From the NCBI RefSeq assembly GCF_026342035.1, contig NZ_JAPENM010000006.1:1-64000 (forward strand): DNA of 64,000 nucleotides, in the 5' to 3' direction. Origin of the DNA: Aldersonia sp. NBC_00410 (GTDB taxonomy: Bacteria; Actinomycetota; Actinomycetes; Mycobacteriales; Mycobacteriaceae). Below, in pieces: positions 20,392 to 29,010 of this stretch (positions within the stretch are counted from its first letter, which is position 1; every line of letters begins with the position of its first letter). The notes beneath the pieces are model-generated. The model did no database searches. It worked only from the letters and a program-made list of their open reading frames with translations, and was not told the DNA's origin. The position numbers and the translations under genes are program-made.

Positions 20392-21171
20392 TCAGCGCGC
20401 GAACAGCAGTGCGCGCTTGACCTCCTGAATCGCCTTGGTCACCTCGATGCCGCGCGGGCAGGCGTCGGTGCAGTTGAACGTGGTGCGGCAGCGCCACACA
20501 CCCTCGACGTCGTTGAGGATGTCGAGACGCTCGGTGGCGGCTTCGTCGCGGCTGTCGAAGATGAACCGGTGCGCGTTGACGATCGCCGCCGGGCCGAAGT
20601 AGCTGCCGTCGTTCCAGTACACCGGGCACGAGGTGGTGCAGCAGGCGCACAGGATGCACTTGGTGGTGTCGTCGAAGCGGTGCCGGTCGGCCTGGGACTG
20701 GATGCGCTCGCGGGTCGGCTCGTTGCCGGTGGTGATCAGGTACGGCTTCACCGCGCGGAACGCGTCGAAGAACGGCTCCATGTCGACGACGAGATCCTTT
20801 TCGACCGGCAGGCCGCGGATCGGCTCGACGGTGATGGTGAGCGTCTTGCCGTCCTTGGGCAGCATGTCGCGCATCAGCACCTTGCAGGCGAGCCGGTTCA
20901 CACCGTTGATCCGCATAGCGTCCGAGCCGCACACGCCGTGTGCACACGAGCGGCGGAACGTGAGCGTGCCGTCGAGGTAGCTCTTGACGTAGATCAGCAG
21001 GTTCAGCAGCCGGTCCGTCGGCAGGCAGGGCACCTGGAAGCTGTCCCAGTGCGCGCCGAGATCGTTCTCCGGGTTGAGCCGTGCGATCCGCATCGTCACC
21101 ATGACCGCACCCTCGGGAACGGGGGGCTGGCTCGTGCCGGCGGACTGCGGGGTATCCAGTGACGTCGTCAT
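20392..21171 (-). CDS. sdhB: Succinate dehydrogenase iron-sulfur subunit
   Basis: Electron-transfer subunit of complex II on the inner face of the membrane, 259 residues. Cysteines for all three clusters are present: CAHGVCGSDAMRING with a later C for 2Fe-2S, CILCACCTTSCPV for 4Fe-4S, and CRTTFNCTDACPRGI for the 3Fe-4S centre. The N-terminus carries a short Pro/Thr-rich extension. ATG at 21171 shares a base with the sdhA stop (TGATG), so the two are coupled. It is last gene of sdhCDAB and is followed by a strong terminator. Confidence 0.97.
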   Translation of the reverse strand: MTTSLDTPQSAGTSQPPVPEGAVMVTMRIARLNPENDLGAHWDSFQVPCLPTDRLLNLLIYVKSYLDGTLTFRRSCAHGVCGSDAMRINGVNRLACKVLMRDMLPKDGKTLTITVEPIRGLPVEKDLVVDMEPFFDAFRAVKPYLITTGNEPTRERIQSQADRHRFDDTTKCILCACCTTSCPVYWNDGSYFGPAAIVNAHRFIFDSRDEAATERLDILNDVEGVWRCRTTFNCTDACPRGIEVTKAIQEVKRALLFAR

Positions 21172-22922
21172 CAGTACTTGCGCTCCATCGGCTCGTAGCG
21201 GGTCTGCACCACCGGCTTGTAGTCGAGGCGGATGTCGGAGAGCAGCGAGTCGCCTTCCTTGTACGCCATGGTGTGCCGCATGTAGTTCACGTCGTCGCGG
21301 TTCGGGTAATCCTCGCGAGCATGTCCGCCGCGGGACTCCTTGCGGTTGAGCGCGCCAACCACTGTGACCTCCGCGAGCTCGAGCAGGAAGCCGAGTTCGA
21401 CGGCCTCGAGCAGGTCGCTGTTATAGCGCTTACCCTTGTCCTGCACCGTGATTCGGTCGTAGCGCTCCTTGAGCGCGTGAATATCGGTGAGCGCCTGCTT
21501 GAGCGTGTCCTCGGTGCGGAACACCGAAGCGTTGTTGTCCATCGTGCGCTGCAGCTCCGTGCGGATGTCCGCGACCCGCTCGTGGCCTTCGCCGGAAAGG
21601 ATCCGGCTCATCCACGTTTCGACCATGCCCTCGGGGTTCTCCGGCATCTCGACGTGTTCGTGACGAAGCGCGTACTCGGCCGCGGCGATTCCCGAGCGAC
21701 GACCGAACACGTTGATGTCGAGCAGCGAGTTGGTGCCGAGGCGGTTCGCGCCGTGCACCGACACGCAGGCGCACTCGCCGGCGGCGTACAGGCCGTGTAC
21801 GACCTCGTCGTTGTTGCGCAGCACCTCGCCGTTGATCCGGGTCGGGATGCCGCCCATGACGTAGTGGCAGGTGGGGAACACCGGCACCAGTTCGGTGACC
21901 GGGTCCACGCCGAGGTAGGTGCGGGCGAATTCGGTGATGTCGGGGAGTTTCTCCTCGAGCACGTCCTCGCCGAGGTGCGTGACGTCGATGTAGACGTAGT
22001 CCTTGTTCGGACCGGCGCCGCGTCCCTCGAGCACCTCGAGCACCATCGAGCGGGCGACAATGTCGCGGGGCGCGAGGTCCTTGATGGTGGGGGCGTAACG
22101 CTCCATGAAGCGCTCACCGTCGGCGTTGCGCAGGATGCCGCCCTCGCCACGGACCGCCTCGGAGATGAGGATGCCCAGGCCGGCAAGACCCGTCGGATGG
22201 AACTGGTGGAACTCCATGTCCTCGAGCGGCAGTCCCTTGCGGAACACGATGCCCATGCCGTCGCCGGTGAGCGTATGCGCGTTCGAGGTGGTCTTGTACA
22301 TCCGGCCCGAGCCGCCGGTGGCGAACACGATGCTCTTGGCCTCGAAGACGTGCAGTTCGCCGGTGGCGAGCTCGTAGGCGATGACGCCGGTCGCGGTGAG
22401 GCCGCGGTCGGTCTCGGTCAGCGAGATGTCGAGCACGTAGAACTCGTTGAAGAACTCGACGTCGTGCTTGACGCAGTTCTGGTACAGCGTCTGCAGGATC
22501 ATGTGGCCCGTGCGGTCCGCGGCGTAACACGCGCGCCGGACGGGCGCCTTGCCGTGGTCACGCGTGTGGCCGCCGAAGCGACGCTGGTCGATCTTGCCCT
22601 CGGGCGTCCGGTTGAACGGCAGACCCATCTTCTCCAGGTCGAGCACCGCATCGATGGCTTCCTTGGCCATGATCTCGACGGCGTCCTGGTCGGCGAGGTA
22701 GTCGCCGCCCTTGACGGTGTCGAAGGTGTGCCACTCCCAGTTGTCTTCCTCGACGTTCGCCAGCGCCGCACACATGCCGCCCTGGGCAGCGCCGGTGTGG
22801 CTGCGTGTCGGATACAACTTGGTCAGGACGGCGGTGCGTGCGCGAGGACCGGCTTCGATCGCCGCACGCATACCTGCGCCGCCGGCGCCGACGATGACGA
22901 CGTCATACCGATGATGCTGCAT
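21171..22922 (-). CDS. sdhA: Succinate dehydrogenase flavoprotein subunit
   Basis: FAD-carrying catalytic subunit, oxidising succinate to fumarate. The 583-residue protein begins with a Rossmann motif YDVVIVGAGGAGMRAA, then RSHTGAAQGG with the covalent-FAD histidine, GGSGRMYKTTSNAHTLTGDG, HPTGLAGLGILISEAVRGEGG with catalytic residues, and HGANRLGTNSLLD. The C-terminus PLMERKY-like end (YEPMERKY) is typical. It follows sdhD by 14 bases and is coupled to sdhB. Classified with the sdh2-type menaquinone-linked complexes of mycobacteria only by gene order. Confidence 0.97.
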   Translation of the reverse strand: MQHHRYDVVIVGAGGAGMRAAIEAGPRARTAVLTKLYPTRSHTGAAQGGMCAALANVEEDNWEWHTFDTVKGGDYLADQDAVEIMAKEAIDAVLDLEKMGLPFNRTPEGKIDQRRFGGHTRDHGKAPVRRACYAADRTGHMILQTLYQNCVKHDVEFFNEFYVLDISLTETDRGLTATGVIAYELATGELHVFEAKSIVFATGGSGRMYKTTSNAHTLTGDGMGIVFRKGLPLEDMEFHQFHPTGLAGLGILISEAVRGEGGILRNADGERFMERYAPTIKDLAPRDIVARSMVLEVLEGRGAGPNKDYVYIDVTHLGEDVLEEKLPDITEFARTYLGVDPVTELVPVFPTCHYVMGGIPTRINGEVLRNNDEVVHGLYAAGECACVSVHGANRLGTNSLLDINVFGRRSGIAAAEYALRHEHVEMPENPEGMVETWMSRILSGEGHERVADIRTELQRTMDNNASVFRTEDTLKQALTDIHALKERYDRITVQDKGKRYNSDLLEAVELGFLLELAEVTVVGALNRKESRGGHAREDYPNRDDVNYMRHTMAYKEGDSLLSDIRLDYKPVVQTRYEPMERKY

Positions 22923-22936
22923 TGAAGCTTGCTCCC

Positions 22937-23377
22937 CTAGTTGGCCGGGATGTTCGGGTCGAAGGTGAAGATCACGTAGGTACCCAGACCCACGATGAGG
23001 ATCATCGACAGCGCCAGCAGCGTGTTCAGCCAGAACCGCGTGGAGTCCTTGCGGGAGTAGTCCGCGATGATCGTGCGCAGCCCGTTACCGCCGTGCAGCT
23101 GCGCGAGCCACAGCATCGTCAGATCCCAGAGCTGCCAGAACGGGCTCGACCAGCGGCCGGCGACGAACGCGAAGTTGATCCGGTGCACACCCTCGTCGAG
23201 CATCAGCATGATGAACAGGTGGCCGAACACCAGCACCATGAGGGCGAGGCCGGAGAACCGCATGAACAGCCAGGCGTAGAGCTCGAAATTGCCCTTCGAG
23301 GCTCGGCGCGGCGAGCGGGGGTTGTCCAGGCTGGCGGGCCGGTCGTAGGACTTGGCGAGAACCTTCGCTTCTGTCAT
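22937..23377 (-). CDS. sdhD: Succinate dehydrogenase membrane-anchor subunit SdhD
   Basis: Hydrophobic anchor of complex II, 146 residues. Three transmembrane helices are visible: WLFMRFSGLALMVLVFGHLF with a candidate heme-ligand His, WDLTMLWLAQLHGGNGLRTI, and LLALSMILIVGLGTYVIFTF. The order sdhC-sdhD-sdhA-sdhB is the one used in mycobacteria. ATG at 23377 follows the sdhC stop by about 30 bases. Confidence 0.92.
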   Translation of the reverse strand: MTEAKVLAKSYDRPASLDNPRSPRRASKGNFELYAWLFMRFSGLALMVLVFGHLFIMLMLDEGVHRINFAFVAGRWSSPFWQLWDLTMLWLAQLHGGNGLRTIIADYSRKDSTRFWLNTLLALSMILIVGLGTYVIFTFDPNIPAN

Positions 23378-23409
23378 GGCTCAGTGCTCCCGGTTCTTCG
23401 CTGCGCTCA

Positions 23410-23814
23410 TCAGTTCCCCGCAAACATGTTGTAGAAGATGCGGCCAGCGCCCGGGATCATCACGACGAACCAGATGCCGATGATGATCCACAGCATCAGG
23501 CGCTGGTACTTGGGGCCCTTCGACCAGAAGTCGACCAGCATGACCCGGACACCGTTGAGTGCGTGGTACAGCACCGCGGCAACGAGAGCGAGCTCCATCA
23601 GCCCGACGACCGGGTTCTTGTACGTTTCGATGGCGGCGTCGTAGGTGTCCGGGCTGACCCGTACCAACGCGGTGTCGAGAACGTGCGCGAACAGGAAGAA
23701 GAACACTGTCACGCCGGTGATGCGGTGCAGTACCCATGACCACATACCCGGGTCGCCCCGGTACAAGGTCCGCCTGGACTCCTTCGTCGGAGCCGCTTCC
23801 GTCGTGCTTGTCAT
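23410..23814 (-). CDS. sdhC: Succinate dehydrogenase cytochrome b556 subunit SdhC
   Basis: First gene of the sdh operon, 134 residues, heme-binding anchor. It has the family N-terminus TLYRGDPGMWSWVLHRITGV followed by helices FFFLFAHVLDTALV, ELALVAAVLYHALNGVRVML (with a conserved H-x-x-N-G-x-R) and LWIIIGIWFVVMIPGAG. The ATG at 23814 is chosen because GGAGG lies 11 bases upstream; an in-frame TTG at 23832 sits inside that ribosome binding site. The 260-base region upstream, shared with divergent cdd, should hold both promoters, but no clear boxes were recognised. Confidence 0.93.
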   Translation of the reverse strand: MTSTTEAAPTKESRRTLYRGDPGMWSWVLHRITGVTVFFFLFAHVLDTALVRVSPDTYDAAIETYKNPVVGLMELALVAAVLYHALNGVRVMLVDFWSKGPKYQRLMLWIIIGIWFVVMIPGAGRIFYNMFAGN

Positions 23815-24091
23815 CGAATGCTGTGCCTCCAACGTCGTCGATGTGCGCGGGGTGGGTCATGCAACGTCGAGCGTGGGGTTCAGCACGGGGGCGCTAGAAC
23901 TGCGCGCTCCGGCTCGACGCGGACTTGAACCGGCTGTGGTGAACTTTAATCCCCTGTGAAACCAGGGAACTAGCGCGGTCGGTCGAACGTTCGGCGCGAA
24001 AGGCCGTTCTTAGGTTTGCCTGTCCAAATACATTCGGACGTCGTGGCGCCGGGCCGGAACCGGACGCGGCGTCGTCGGAAAGGTGGCCCGG

Positions 24092-24496
24092 ATGCCGGAA
24101 GTCGACTGGAAAATGCTGCGTGCCAGGGCATTCGATGTGATGCAACGGGCGTATGCGCCGTACTCGGCGTTTCCGGTCGGGGCAGCGGCGGTTGTTTCCG
24201 ACGGTCGGATCGTCGCCGGATGCAATGTGGAAAATGTCTCATACGGCCTGGGGCTCTGCGCCGAATGTGTACTCGTCGGTAACCTCGTCTCCTCGGGTGG
24301 CGGGCGCCTGATCGGGTTCTCGTGTTGCGACAGCCGGGGCGAAATTCTGATGCCGTGCGGGCGGTGCAGGCAGCTCTTACTCGAGCACGGCGGCCGGCAG
24401 CTGCTGGTCGACCATCGCAGCGGGCCCGTCGAGCTGAACGCCTTGCTGCCCGACGCTTTCGGGCCGGACGATCTGGCGGCGGGTGCGCTCGAATGA
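24092..24496 (+). CDS. cdd: Cytidine deaminase
   Basis: Zinc enzyme deaminating cytidine and deoxycytidine to uridine and deoxyuridine for pyrimidine salvage. The 134-residue tetrameric-type protein shows YAPYSAFPVGAA, NVENVSYGLGLCAE (zinc Cys plus catalytic Glu) and the zinc pair PCGRCRQ. ATG at 24092 has AAAGGTGG at good distance; GTG at 24083 would be too close to it. The stop overlaps the ATG of deoA (ATGA), and that ATG belongs to a palindromic repeat. Confidence 0.95.
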   Translation: MPEVDWKMLRARAFDVMQRAYAPYSAFPVGAAAVVSDGRIVAGCNVENVSYGLGLCAECVLVGNLVSSGGGRLIGFSCCDSRGEILMPCGRCRQLLLEHGGRQLLVDHRSGPVELNALLPDAFGPDDLAAGALE

Positions 24497-24545
24497 ACGG
24501 AAGATTTGGTGCGCTGAACGGAGTGAACGCTTCCGTTCACTCCGC
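24493..24545 (+). repeat. Palindromic repeat element, copy B, forming the start of deoA
   Basis: A 53-bp element that matches 2855-2803 (minus strand) at 49 positions by eye. The core palindrome CGGAGTGAAC (24519-24528) and GTTCACTCCG (24535-24544) flanks the loop GCTTCC. Its first bases ATGAACGG supply the deoA start codon and overlap the cdd stop. Every plausible deoA start (ATG 24493, CTG 24514, GTG 24523) lies inside the repeat. Confidence 0.85.
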
Positions 24546-25857
24546 GACGGACCGTGCATTCCACGACGTCGTCTCGATCATCCGGGCGAAGCGGGACGGG
24601 CACGCCCTGTCCGACGCGCAGATCGACTGGGTGATAGCCGGGTTCACCCGCGGTGAGGTCGCCGACGAACAGATGGCCGCGCTCGCGATGGCCGTCGTGT
24701 GGCGCGGCATGACCCGGGCCGAGACCGATCGGTGGACGGCCGCGATGATCGCCTCGGGCAGCCGGATGGACTTCACCGACCTGCCGCGACCCACCGTCGA
24801 CAAGCACTCCACGGGCGGCGTCGGAGACAAGATCACGCTGCCACTCGCGCCGCTGGTCGCGGCGTGCGGTGCCGCGGTGCCCCAACTTTCGGGTCGCGGG
24901 CTCGGCCATACCGGCGGCACGCTGGACAAACTCGAATCGATTCCCGGCTGGCGCGCAGATCTCGAGCCCGCCCGGATGCGCGAAATCCTCGCCGACCCCG
25001 CGATCGGTGCGGTGGTGTGCGCGGCCGGAGCCGACCTCGCGCCGGCCGACAAGCGGCTCTACGCCTTGCGCGATGTCACCGGGACCGTCGAGTCGATCCC
25101 GCTGATCGCCAGCTCGATCATGAGCAAGAAGATCGCCGAGGGCACCGGCGCGCTCGTACTCGATGTGAAGGTGGGCAGCGGCGCGTTCATGAAGGAGCGC
25201 GCACACGCGGACGAACTCGCCACCGCGATGGTGGAGATCGGTACGGACGCGGGACTGCGGACCGTCGCGCTGGTCACCGCGATGGACACACCGCTCGGCC
25301 GAACCGCGGGCAATGCGCTCGAGGTCGCCGAGTCGGTGGAGGTCCTGGCCGGCGGGGGACCCGCCGACGTGGTGGAGCTGACGCTCGCGCTGGCGCGGGA
25401 GATGCTGCTCGCGGCCGGGATCGACGGCATCGACCCGGCGGACCGGCTCGCCGATGGCACCGCAATGGACCGCTGGCGCGCAATGATCGCCGCGCAGGGC
25501 GGCGACCCGGATGCGGCCCTGCCTCGTGCCCGGCATACCGAGGTAATCCGTGCGCCCGAAGCAGGTGTGCTGACCAGGATGGACGCCATGGCCGTGGGCC
25601 TGACGGCGTGGCACCTCGGCGCGGGGCGGGCCAAGCAGGGCGATCCGGTCTCGGCCGGGGCGGGCGTGGAAATGCACGTCAAACCCGGAGATTCGGTCGG
25701 GGTGGGCGATGCGTTGTTCACGCTGCACTTCGACGACGAAAGGCAGGACGAGGAGGGTCGATTCAACCGGGCCGGACGGGAGTTGGCGGGTGCCTGGGAG
25801 ATCGGGGCCGACGCGCCGCAGGCGGTCCCGTTGATCCTGGACCGCATCGGGGACTGA
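24493..25857 (+). CDS. deoA: Thymidine phosphorylase
   Basis: Cleaves thymidine or deoxyuridine with phosphate to the base and deoxyribose 1-phosphate. About 454 residues. Family motifs are IIRAKRDGHALSDAQIDW, KHSTGGVGDKITLPLAPLVAACG (phosphate and base site), LGHTGGTLDKLESIPG and the lysine in IASSIMSKKIAEGT. The first 17 residues, MNGRFGALNGVNASVHS, are encoded by an inserted palindromic repeat and have no counterpart in the family; similarity begins near AFHDVVSIIRAK. Cotranscribed with cdd (4-base overlap). Downstream purine and pyrimidine salvage continues with add and upp. Confidence 0.95.
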   Translation: MNGRFGALNGVNASVHSATDRAFHDVVSIIRAKRDGHALSDAQIDWVIAGFTRGEVADEQMAALAMAVVWRGMTRAETDRWTAAMIASGSRMDFTDLPRPTVDKHSTGGVGDKITLPLAPLVAACGAAVPQLSGRGLGHTGGTLDKLESIPGWRADLEPARMREILADPAIGAVVCAAGADLAPADKRLYALRDVTGTVESIPLIASSIMSKKIAEGTGALVLDVKVGSGAFMKERAHADELATAMVEIGTDAGLRTVALVTAMDTPLGRTAGNALEVAESVEVLAGGGPADVVELTLALAREMLLAAGIDGIDPADRLADGTAMDRWRAMIAAQGGDPDAALPRARHTEVIRAPEAGVLTRMDAMAVGLTAWHLGAGRAKQGDPVSAGAGVEMHVKPGDSVGVGDALFTLHFDDERQDEEGRFNRAGRELAGAWEIGADAPQAVPLILDRIGD

Positions 25858-26215
25858 GGCCGCTCAACCCACGTCGCGCAGTGCGGTGGATTGTCCGGGT
25901 GCGACCGTGTCGAAGCGTTGCCGCGGCAGCCCGGCGAGAACGGCGCAGATCCCACCGCCGGACCACGACACAACTCAGCGTGATCTCCGCTATCCAGCCC
26001 CACTCCTGCTCGACGATCACCGCGTCGTCGATGCGGATCGCGGCGCTGAACGTGAGCTGGATGCCCGCGAACAGATTGCCCAAAGTCGACTGCGCCGCCA
26101 GTGTCGCGTGCGTATCACGGTTCCCGGTTACGTCGCAGAGATTTCGCGCGCTGTTCGCCGCGTCGTCGGCCGCCGAGCCCCGGCATCGGGCGCGGACCGG
26201 CGCTAGTGTCTGAAC
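25858..26215. other. Gap between deoA and add containing a decayed gene
   Basis: About 360 bases without an intact gene. Its minus strand keeps a recognisable stretch of an MscS-type mechanosensitive channel (25940-26103, listed separately). The remainder shows nothing I recognise. The add promoter must lie in the last part. Confidence 0.6.
25940..26103 (-). pseudogene. Remnant of an MscS-family mechanosensitive channel
   Basis: About 55 codons on the minus strand read as the beta-domain junction of a small-conductance mechanosensitive channel: LAAQSTLGNLFAGIQL, then IRIDDAVIVEQEWGWIAEITL and VVVRRWDLRR. These match the pore-helix end and the V-E-G-x-W-G-x-(I/V)-E-x-I-x-L motif of MscS proteins, with the usual G changed to Q. 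Downstream of WDLRR the expected (V/L)LP-x-x-YF and NWTR segment is absent and the frame runs into unrelated sequence. There is no transmembrane region upstream. It is best read as a degraded gene fragment. Confidence 0.65.
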
Positions 26216-27331
26216 ATGAACGCTCCCGAGGTTCCCGCCCCAACCGGGCCAGCACCACTGGACCGAGCCTCCCTCAGGCAGGCCCCCAAGGCCCTGCTGC
26301 ATGATCACCTCGACGGTGGCCTGCGACCGGCGACAGTGCTCGAACTCGCGCGCGAATGTGACTACACGCAGCTGCCCACCGACCATGCCGACGACCTCGC
26401 GGTGTGGTTCCGCGATGCGGCCGACAGCGGCTCACTCGAGCGCTACCTGGAAACGTTCGATCACACGGTCGCGGTGATGCAGACGCCCGAGGGTTTGCAA
26501 CGGGTGGCGCGCGAATGCGCCGAGGATCTCGCCGACGACGGTGTGGTCTACGCCGAGGTTCGATTCGCGCCCGAGCAGCACCTCGGGCGGGGGCTCACCC
26601 TCGACGAGGTGGTCGAGCACACGCTCGAGGGATTCGCGCAGGGAATTTCGGCGGCCGCCGCGCGCGGCCGGGTCATCCGGATCGGCTGCCTGCTCACCGC
26701 GATGCGCCACGCCGCACGTTCGCGCGAGATCGCGGAGCTGACGGTCCGGTTCCGCGACCGGGGGGTGGTCGGTTTCGACATCGCCGGCGCCGAGGCCGGC
26801 TACCCGCCGAGCCGGCACCTCGACGCGTTCGAATACATGCGGGCGAACAACGCGCACTTCACGATTCACGCCGGCGAGGCCTTCGGGTTGCCGTCCATTC
26901 ACGAGGCGATCGCATTCTGCGGTGCGGACCGGCTCGGCCATGGCGTTCGGATCGCCGACGACATCGTGGAGTCCGACGGCGATGCGCGACTCGGGCTGCT
27001 CGCCGGTTACGTGCGCGACAAGCGGATTCCGCTCGAGCTGTGCCCGAGCTCGAACATTCAGACCGGCGCGGTGAAGAGCATGGACGAGCACCCGTTCGGG
27101 TTGCTCGCCCGGCTGCGGTTCCGGGTGACGGTCAATACCGACAACCGGCTGATGAGTGACACCACGATGAGCCAGGAGATGCTGCGGCTGGTCGAGTCGT
27201 TCGGCTACGGCTGGAGCGACCTGGAGCGGTTCACGATCAACGCAATGAAATCGGCGTTCATCCCGTTCCCGGATCGGCTGCGGATCATCGACGAGGTGAT
27301 CAAGCCGGGCTATGCCGTGCTCATCGGCTGA
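26216..27331 (+). CDS. add: Adenosine deaminase
   Basis: Zinc enzyme converting adenosine and deoxyadenosine to inosine nucleosides. The 371-residue product has the zinc motif LLHDHLDGG (HxH), the substrate loop near [23 protein letters not shown], the catalytic [16 protein letters not shown], and CPSSNIQTG...NTDNRLMS near the C-terminus. ATG at 26216 gives the expected length. It stands alone after a gap holding a decayed channel gene and converges on satS with 29 bases between. Confidence 0.95.
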   Translation: MNAPEVPAPTGPAPLDRASLRQAPKALLHDHLDGGLRPATVLELARECDYTQLPTDHADDLAVWFRDAADSGSLERYLETFDHTVAVMQTPEGLQRVARECAEDLADDGVVYAEVRFAPEQHLGRGLTLDEVVEHTLEGFAQGISAAAARGRVIRIGCLLTAMRHAARSREIAELTVRFRDRGVVGFDIAGAEAGYPPSRHLDAFEYMRANNAHFTIHAGEAFGLPSIHEAIAFCGADRLGHGVRIADDIVESDGDARLGLLAGYVRDKRIPLELCPSSNIQTGAVKSMDEHPFGLLARLRFRVTVNTDNRLMSDTTMSQEMLRLVESFGYGWSDLERFTINAMKSAFIPFPDRLRIIDEVIKPGYAVLIG

Positions 27332-27360
27332 GCCGGTGCCGCACCGCGCCTGCGTCCGGG

Positions 27361-28665
27361 TCAGACCTGGCGCAGCCGGGTTTCGAACTCCCGCACCAGG
27401 CCCCGCCATGACTCCGCCTCGGCGGCGAACGGCGGGCTCGGCGCCATCCGGTTCGGGTCCGGGTTCAGGAGGTAGGACACGTACCAGCCGAGCGGCGTCG
27501 ACGATGCCAGCGCATTCGAAGTCTCCTCGTCACCCACGTAATCGGCTGCGTCGGTGAGTAATTCGACTGCCAGATCGAGCTGGCCCATGTCGACGGCGGC
27601 TGGGCCCTCGGCCAGGTCGTCGGCCAGGCCGGGTAGGACATAGATGTTCTCGTCGGTGATTTCGACCTCGAGCGACCCGTCCACGGCGAGCGCCTGAACG
27701 TCGGCGAAGGTGCTCACCCGGACCAGGTCGTGTTCATGGTCGTCGGCGAGATAGCGCGCGAGCGAACGCTCGGAGGCGAACACGAAGATCGCGTCCTTGC
27801 GGCCGAGGAACACCGGGTCGTCATCGAGGTAGCAGCGCAACGTGAACCAGATGCGGTCGCTGGTGATGATCTTGATCGGATCGATGCCGACCTCGGACCA
27901 GAACGTCTCGTCCTCGTCTTCGTCGTCTTCGTCGTCCGCCTCGTCGTCTTCTGCTGCGGCACCGGAGCCCGCGACCGCGGTGCCCGCCGCCGCGAGGTCG
28001 ACCGTCTCGAACTCGGCCTCGTCATCGGAATCGGCATCGTCGTCGGCCTCGACGATATTCTCCGCGGCCGCGACGAGTTCGGCCTCCGCGACGTCGACCG
28101 CTGCCGAATCGACGTCCGGGACTGTGATCACCTCGTCGATCGCGTCGAGCACGCCGTCCCAGTCCTTGGCGATCGCCGTGCCGATCCGGTCCCACAGCTC
28201 GAGTCCGTCGCGACCGTCGAATACACGTACCCCCGCGGACACCATGCTCAGCACCGGGTTTGCGCCGAAGAACTTGGTCACCGCTTCGAGTTCGCAGACC
28301 TCGCCGATCGTGCGGACCATGCTCAGCGTCTGGTCGAGTTCCTCGACGACGTCCGGATCGGGATCGCTCGCGGCCAGCTCCGGGACGGCGATCAGGTCGA
28401 ATGCGGCGCTCTCGTCCGGTTCGAACTCGGTGGCCGACAGTGCTGTCACGGTGCGCCACGCCGGATGATCGACGAGGTCGTTGTCGGCGTTGGAGCGGAC
28501 GAACGCAGCCAGTTCGGCGATCGACTCGAATCCGTAGAGGTCGTCACCGTGGCCGAGGAACGCTTCCCACTCGTCGTCGCCCTCGCGCCACGCCGGTGCC
28601 CAAAGGGTGACGAGGTCGCCGTCGGTCAGACCGAGTTCGATAGGAACGATGTCTCCGGAAGCCAT
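27361..28665 (-). CDS. satS: SatS-like chaperone of the SecA2 export pathway
   Basis: A 434-residue soluble acidic protein homologous in position and domain layout to Rv3311 (SatS), which I recall as a chaperone for proteins exported by SecA2 in M. tuberculosis. Older annotations call this family primosomal protein. Visible parts are an N-terminal domain (PIELGLTDGDLVTLWAPAW to about residue 180), an Ala/Asp/Glu-rich low-complexity middle at about 190-255 (AEDDEADDEDDEDEDE) and a C-terminal domain beginning FWSEVGIDPIKIITSDRIWF. The function is transferred from the mycobacterial protein, so treat it as probable. It lies 33 bases downstream of an ESX-linked cassette on the same strand. Confidence 0.75.
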   Translation of the reverse strand: MASGDIVPIELGLTDGDLVTLWAPAWREGDDEWEAFLGHGDDLYGFESIAELAAFVRSNADNDLVDHPAWRTVTALSATEFEPDESAAFDLIAVPELAASDPDPDVVEELDQTLSMVRTIGEVCELEAVTKFFGANPVLSMVSAGVRVFDGRDGLELWDRIGTAIAKDWDGVLDAIDEVITVPDVDSAAVDVAEAELVAAAENIVEADDDADSDDEAEFETVDLAAAGTAVAGSGAAAEDDEADDEDDEDEDETFWSEVGIDPIKIITSDRIWFTLRCYLDDDPVFLGRKDAIFVFASERSLARYLADDHEHDLVRVSTFADVQALAVDGSLEVEITDENIYVLPGLADDLAEGPAAVDMGQLDLAVELLTDAADYVGDEETSNALASSTPLGWYVSYLLNPDPNRMAPSPPFAAEAESWRGLVREFETRLRQV

Positions 28666-28698
28666 GCCGCTGAGCCTATCGACTCGGATGCGAGCTTC

Positions 28699-29010
28699 TC
28701 ACCCGACCTGTCCGCCGAATTCGGCGGACAACCGTTCGATGACCCGTGCACGCTGCCGCGCGGCGTCCACAGCGGCCTCTGCGCAGGTGCGGGTGACCAG
28801 CGGCCCGATCTCCGCGGGCGGGTGAGCGGTGATGGCCTCGGCCAGGCGCAGATCGACGAGCGCGCCGTTGCCATCGACCTCGGCGGTGACGAGTCCGTCC
28901 TGCGCGGTCGCGACTCCGCGGACCTGCGAAATGCCGTGCAGTGCTGCTTCCAGGTTCTCCAGGCGCGCGGTCGCGCTCGCGACCAGCGCATCCATCTCGT
29001 TGCCGCTCAT
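28699..29010 (-). CDS. YbaB/EbfC-family protein
   Basis: A 103-residue YbaB/EbfC-like protein. An N-terminal helix (MDALVASATARLENLEAALHG) is followed by a small beta sheet GVATAQDGLVTAEVDGNGALVDLRL and C-terminal helices ending in ERLSAEFGG. Classical YbaB binds DNA near recR; members within ESX-linked cassettes like this one have no settled role. It is the last of four genes, with ATG at 29010 overlapping the preceding stop by 4 bases. Confidence 0.75.
   Translation of the reverse strand: MSGNEMDALVASATARLENLEAALHGISQVRGVATAQDGLVTAEVDGNGALVDLRLAEAITAHPPAEIGPLVTRTCAEAAVDAARQRARVIERLSAEFGGQVG

Noticed and set aside
21159-22925. Long plus-strand open frame of 588 codons antisense to sdhA
   Set aside because: It mirrors a clear sdhA reading frame and its translation has no family similarity; high-GC codon use creates such antisense frames.
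24010-25728. Minus-strand open frame of 572 codons opposite cdd-deoA
   Set aside because: Shadow of deoA with compositionally biased translation and no recognisable domain.
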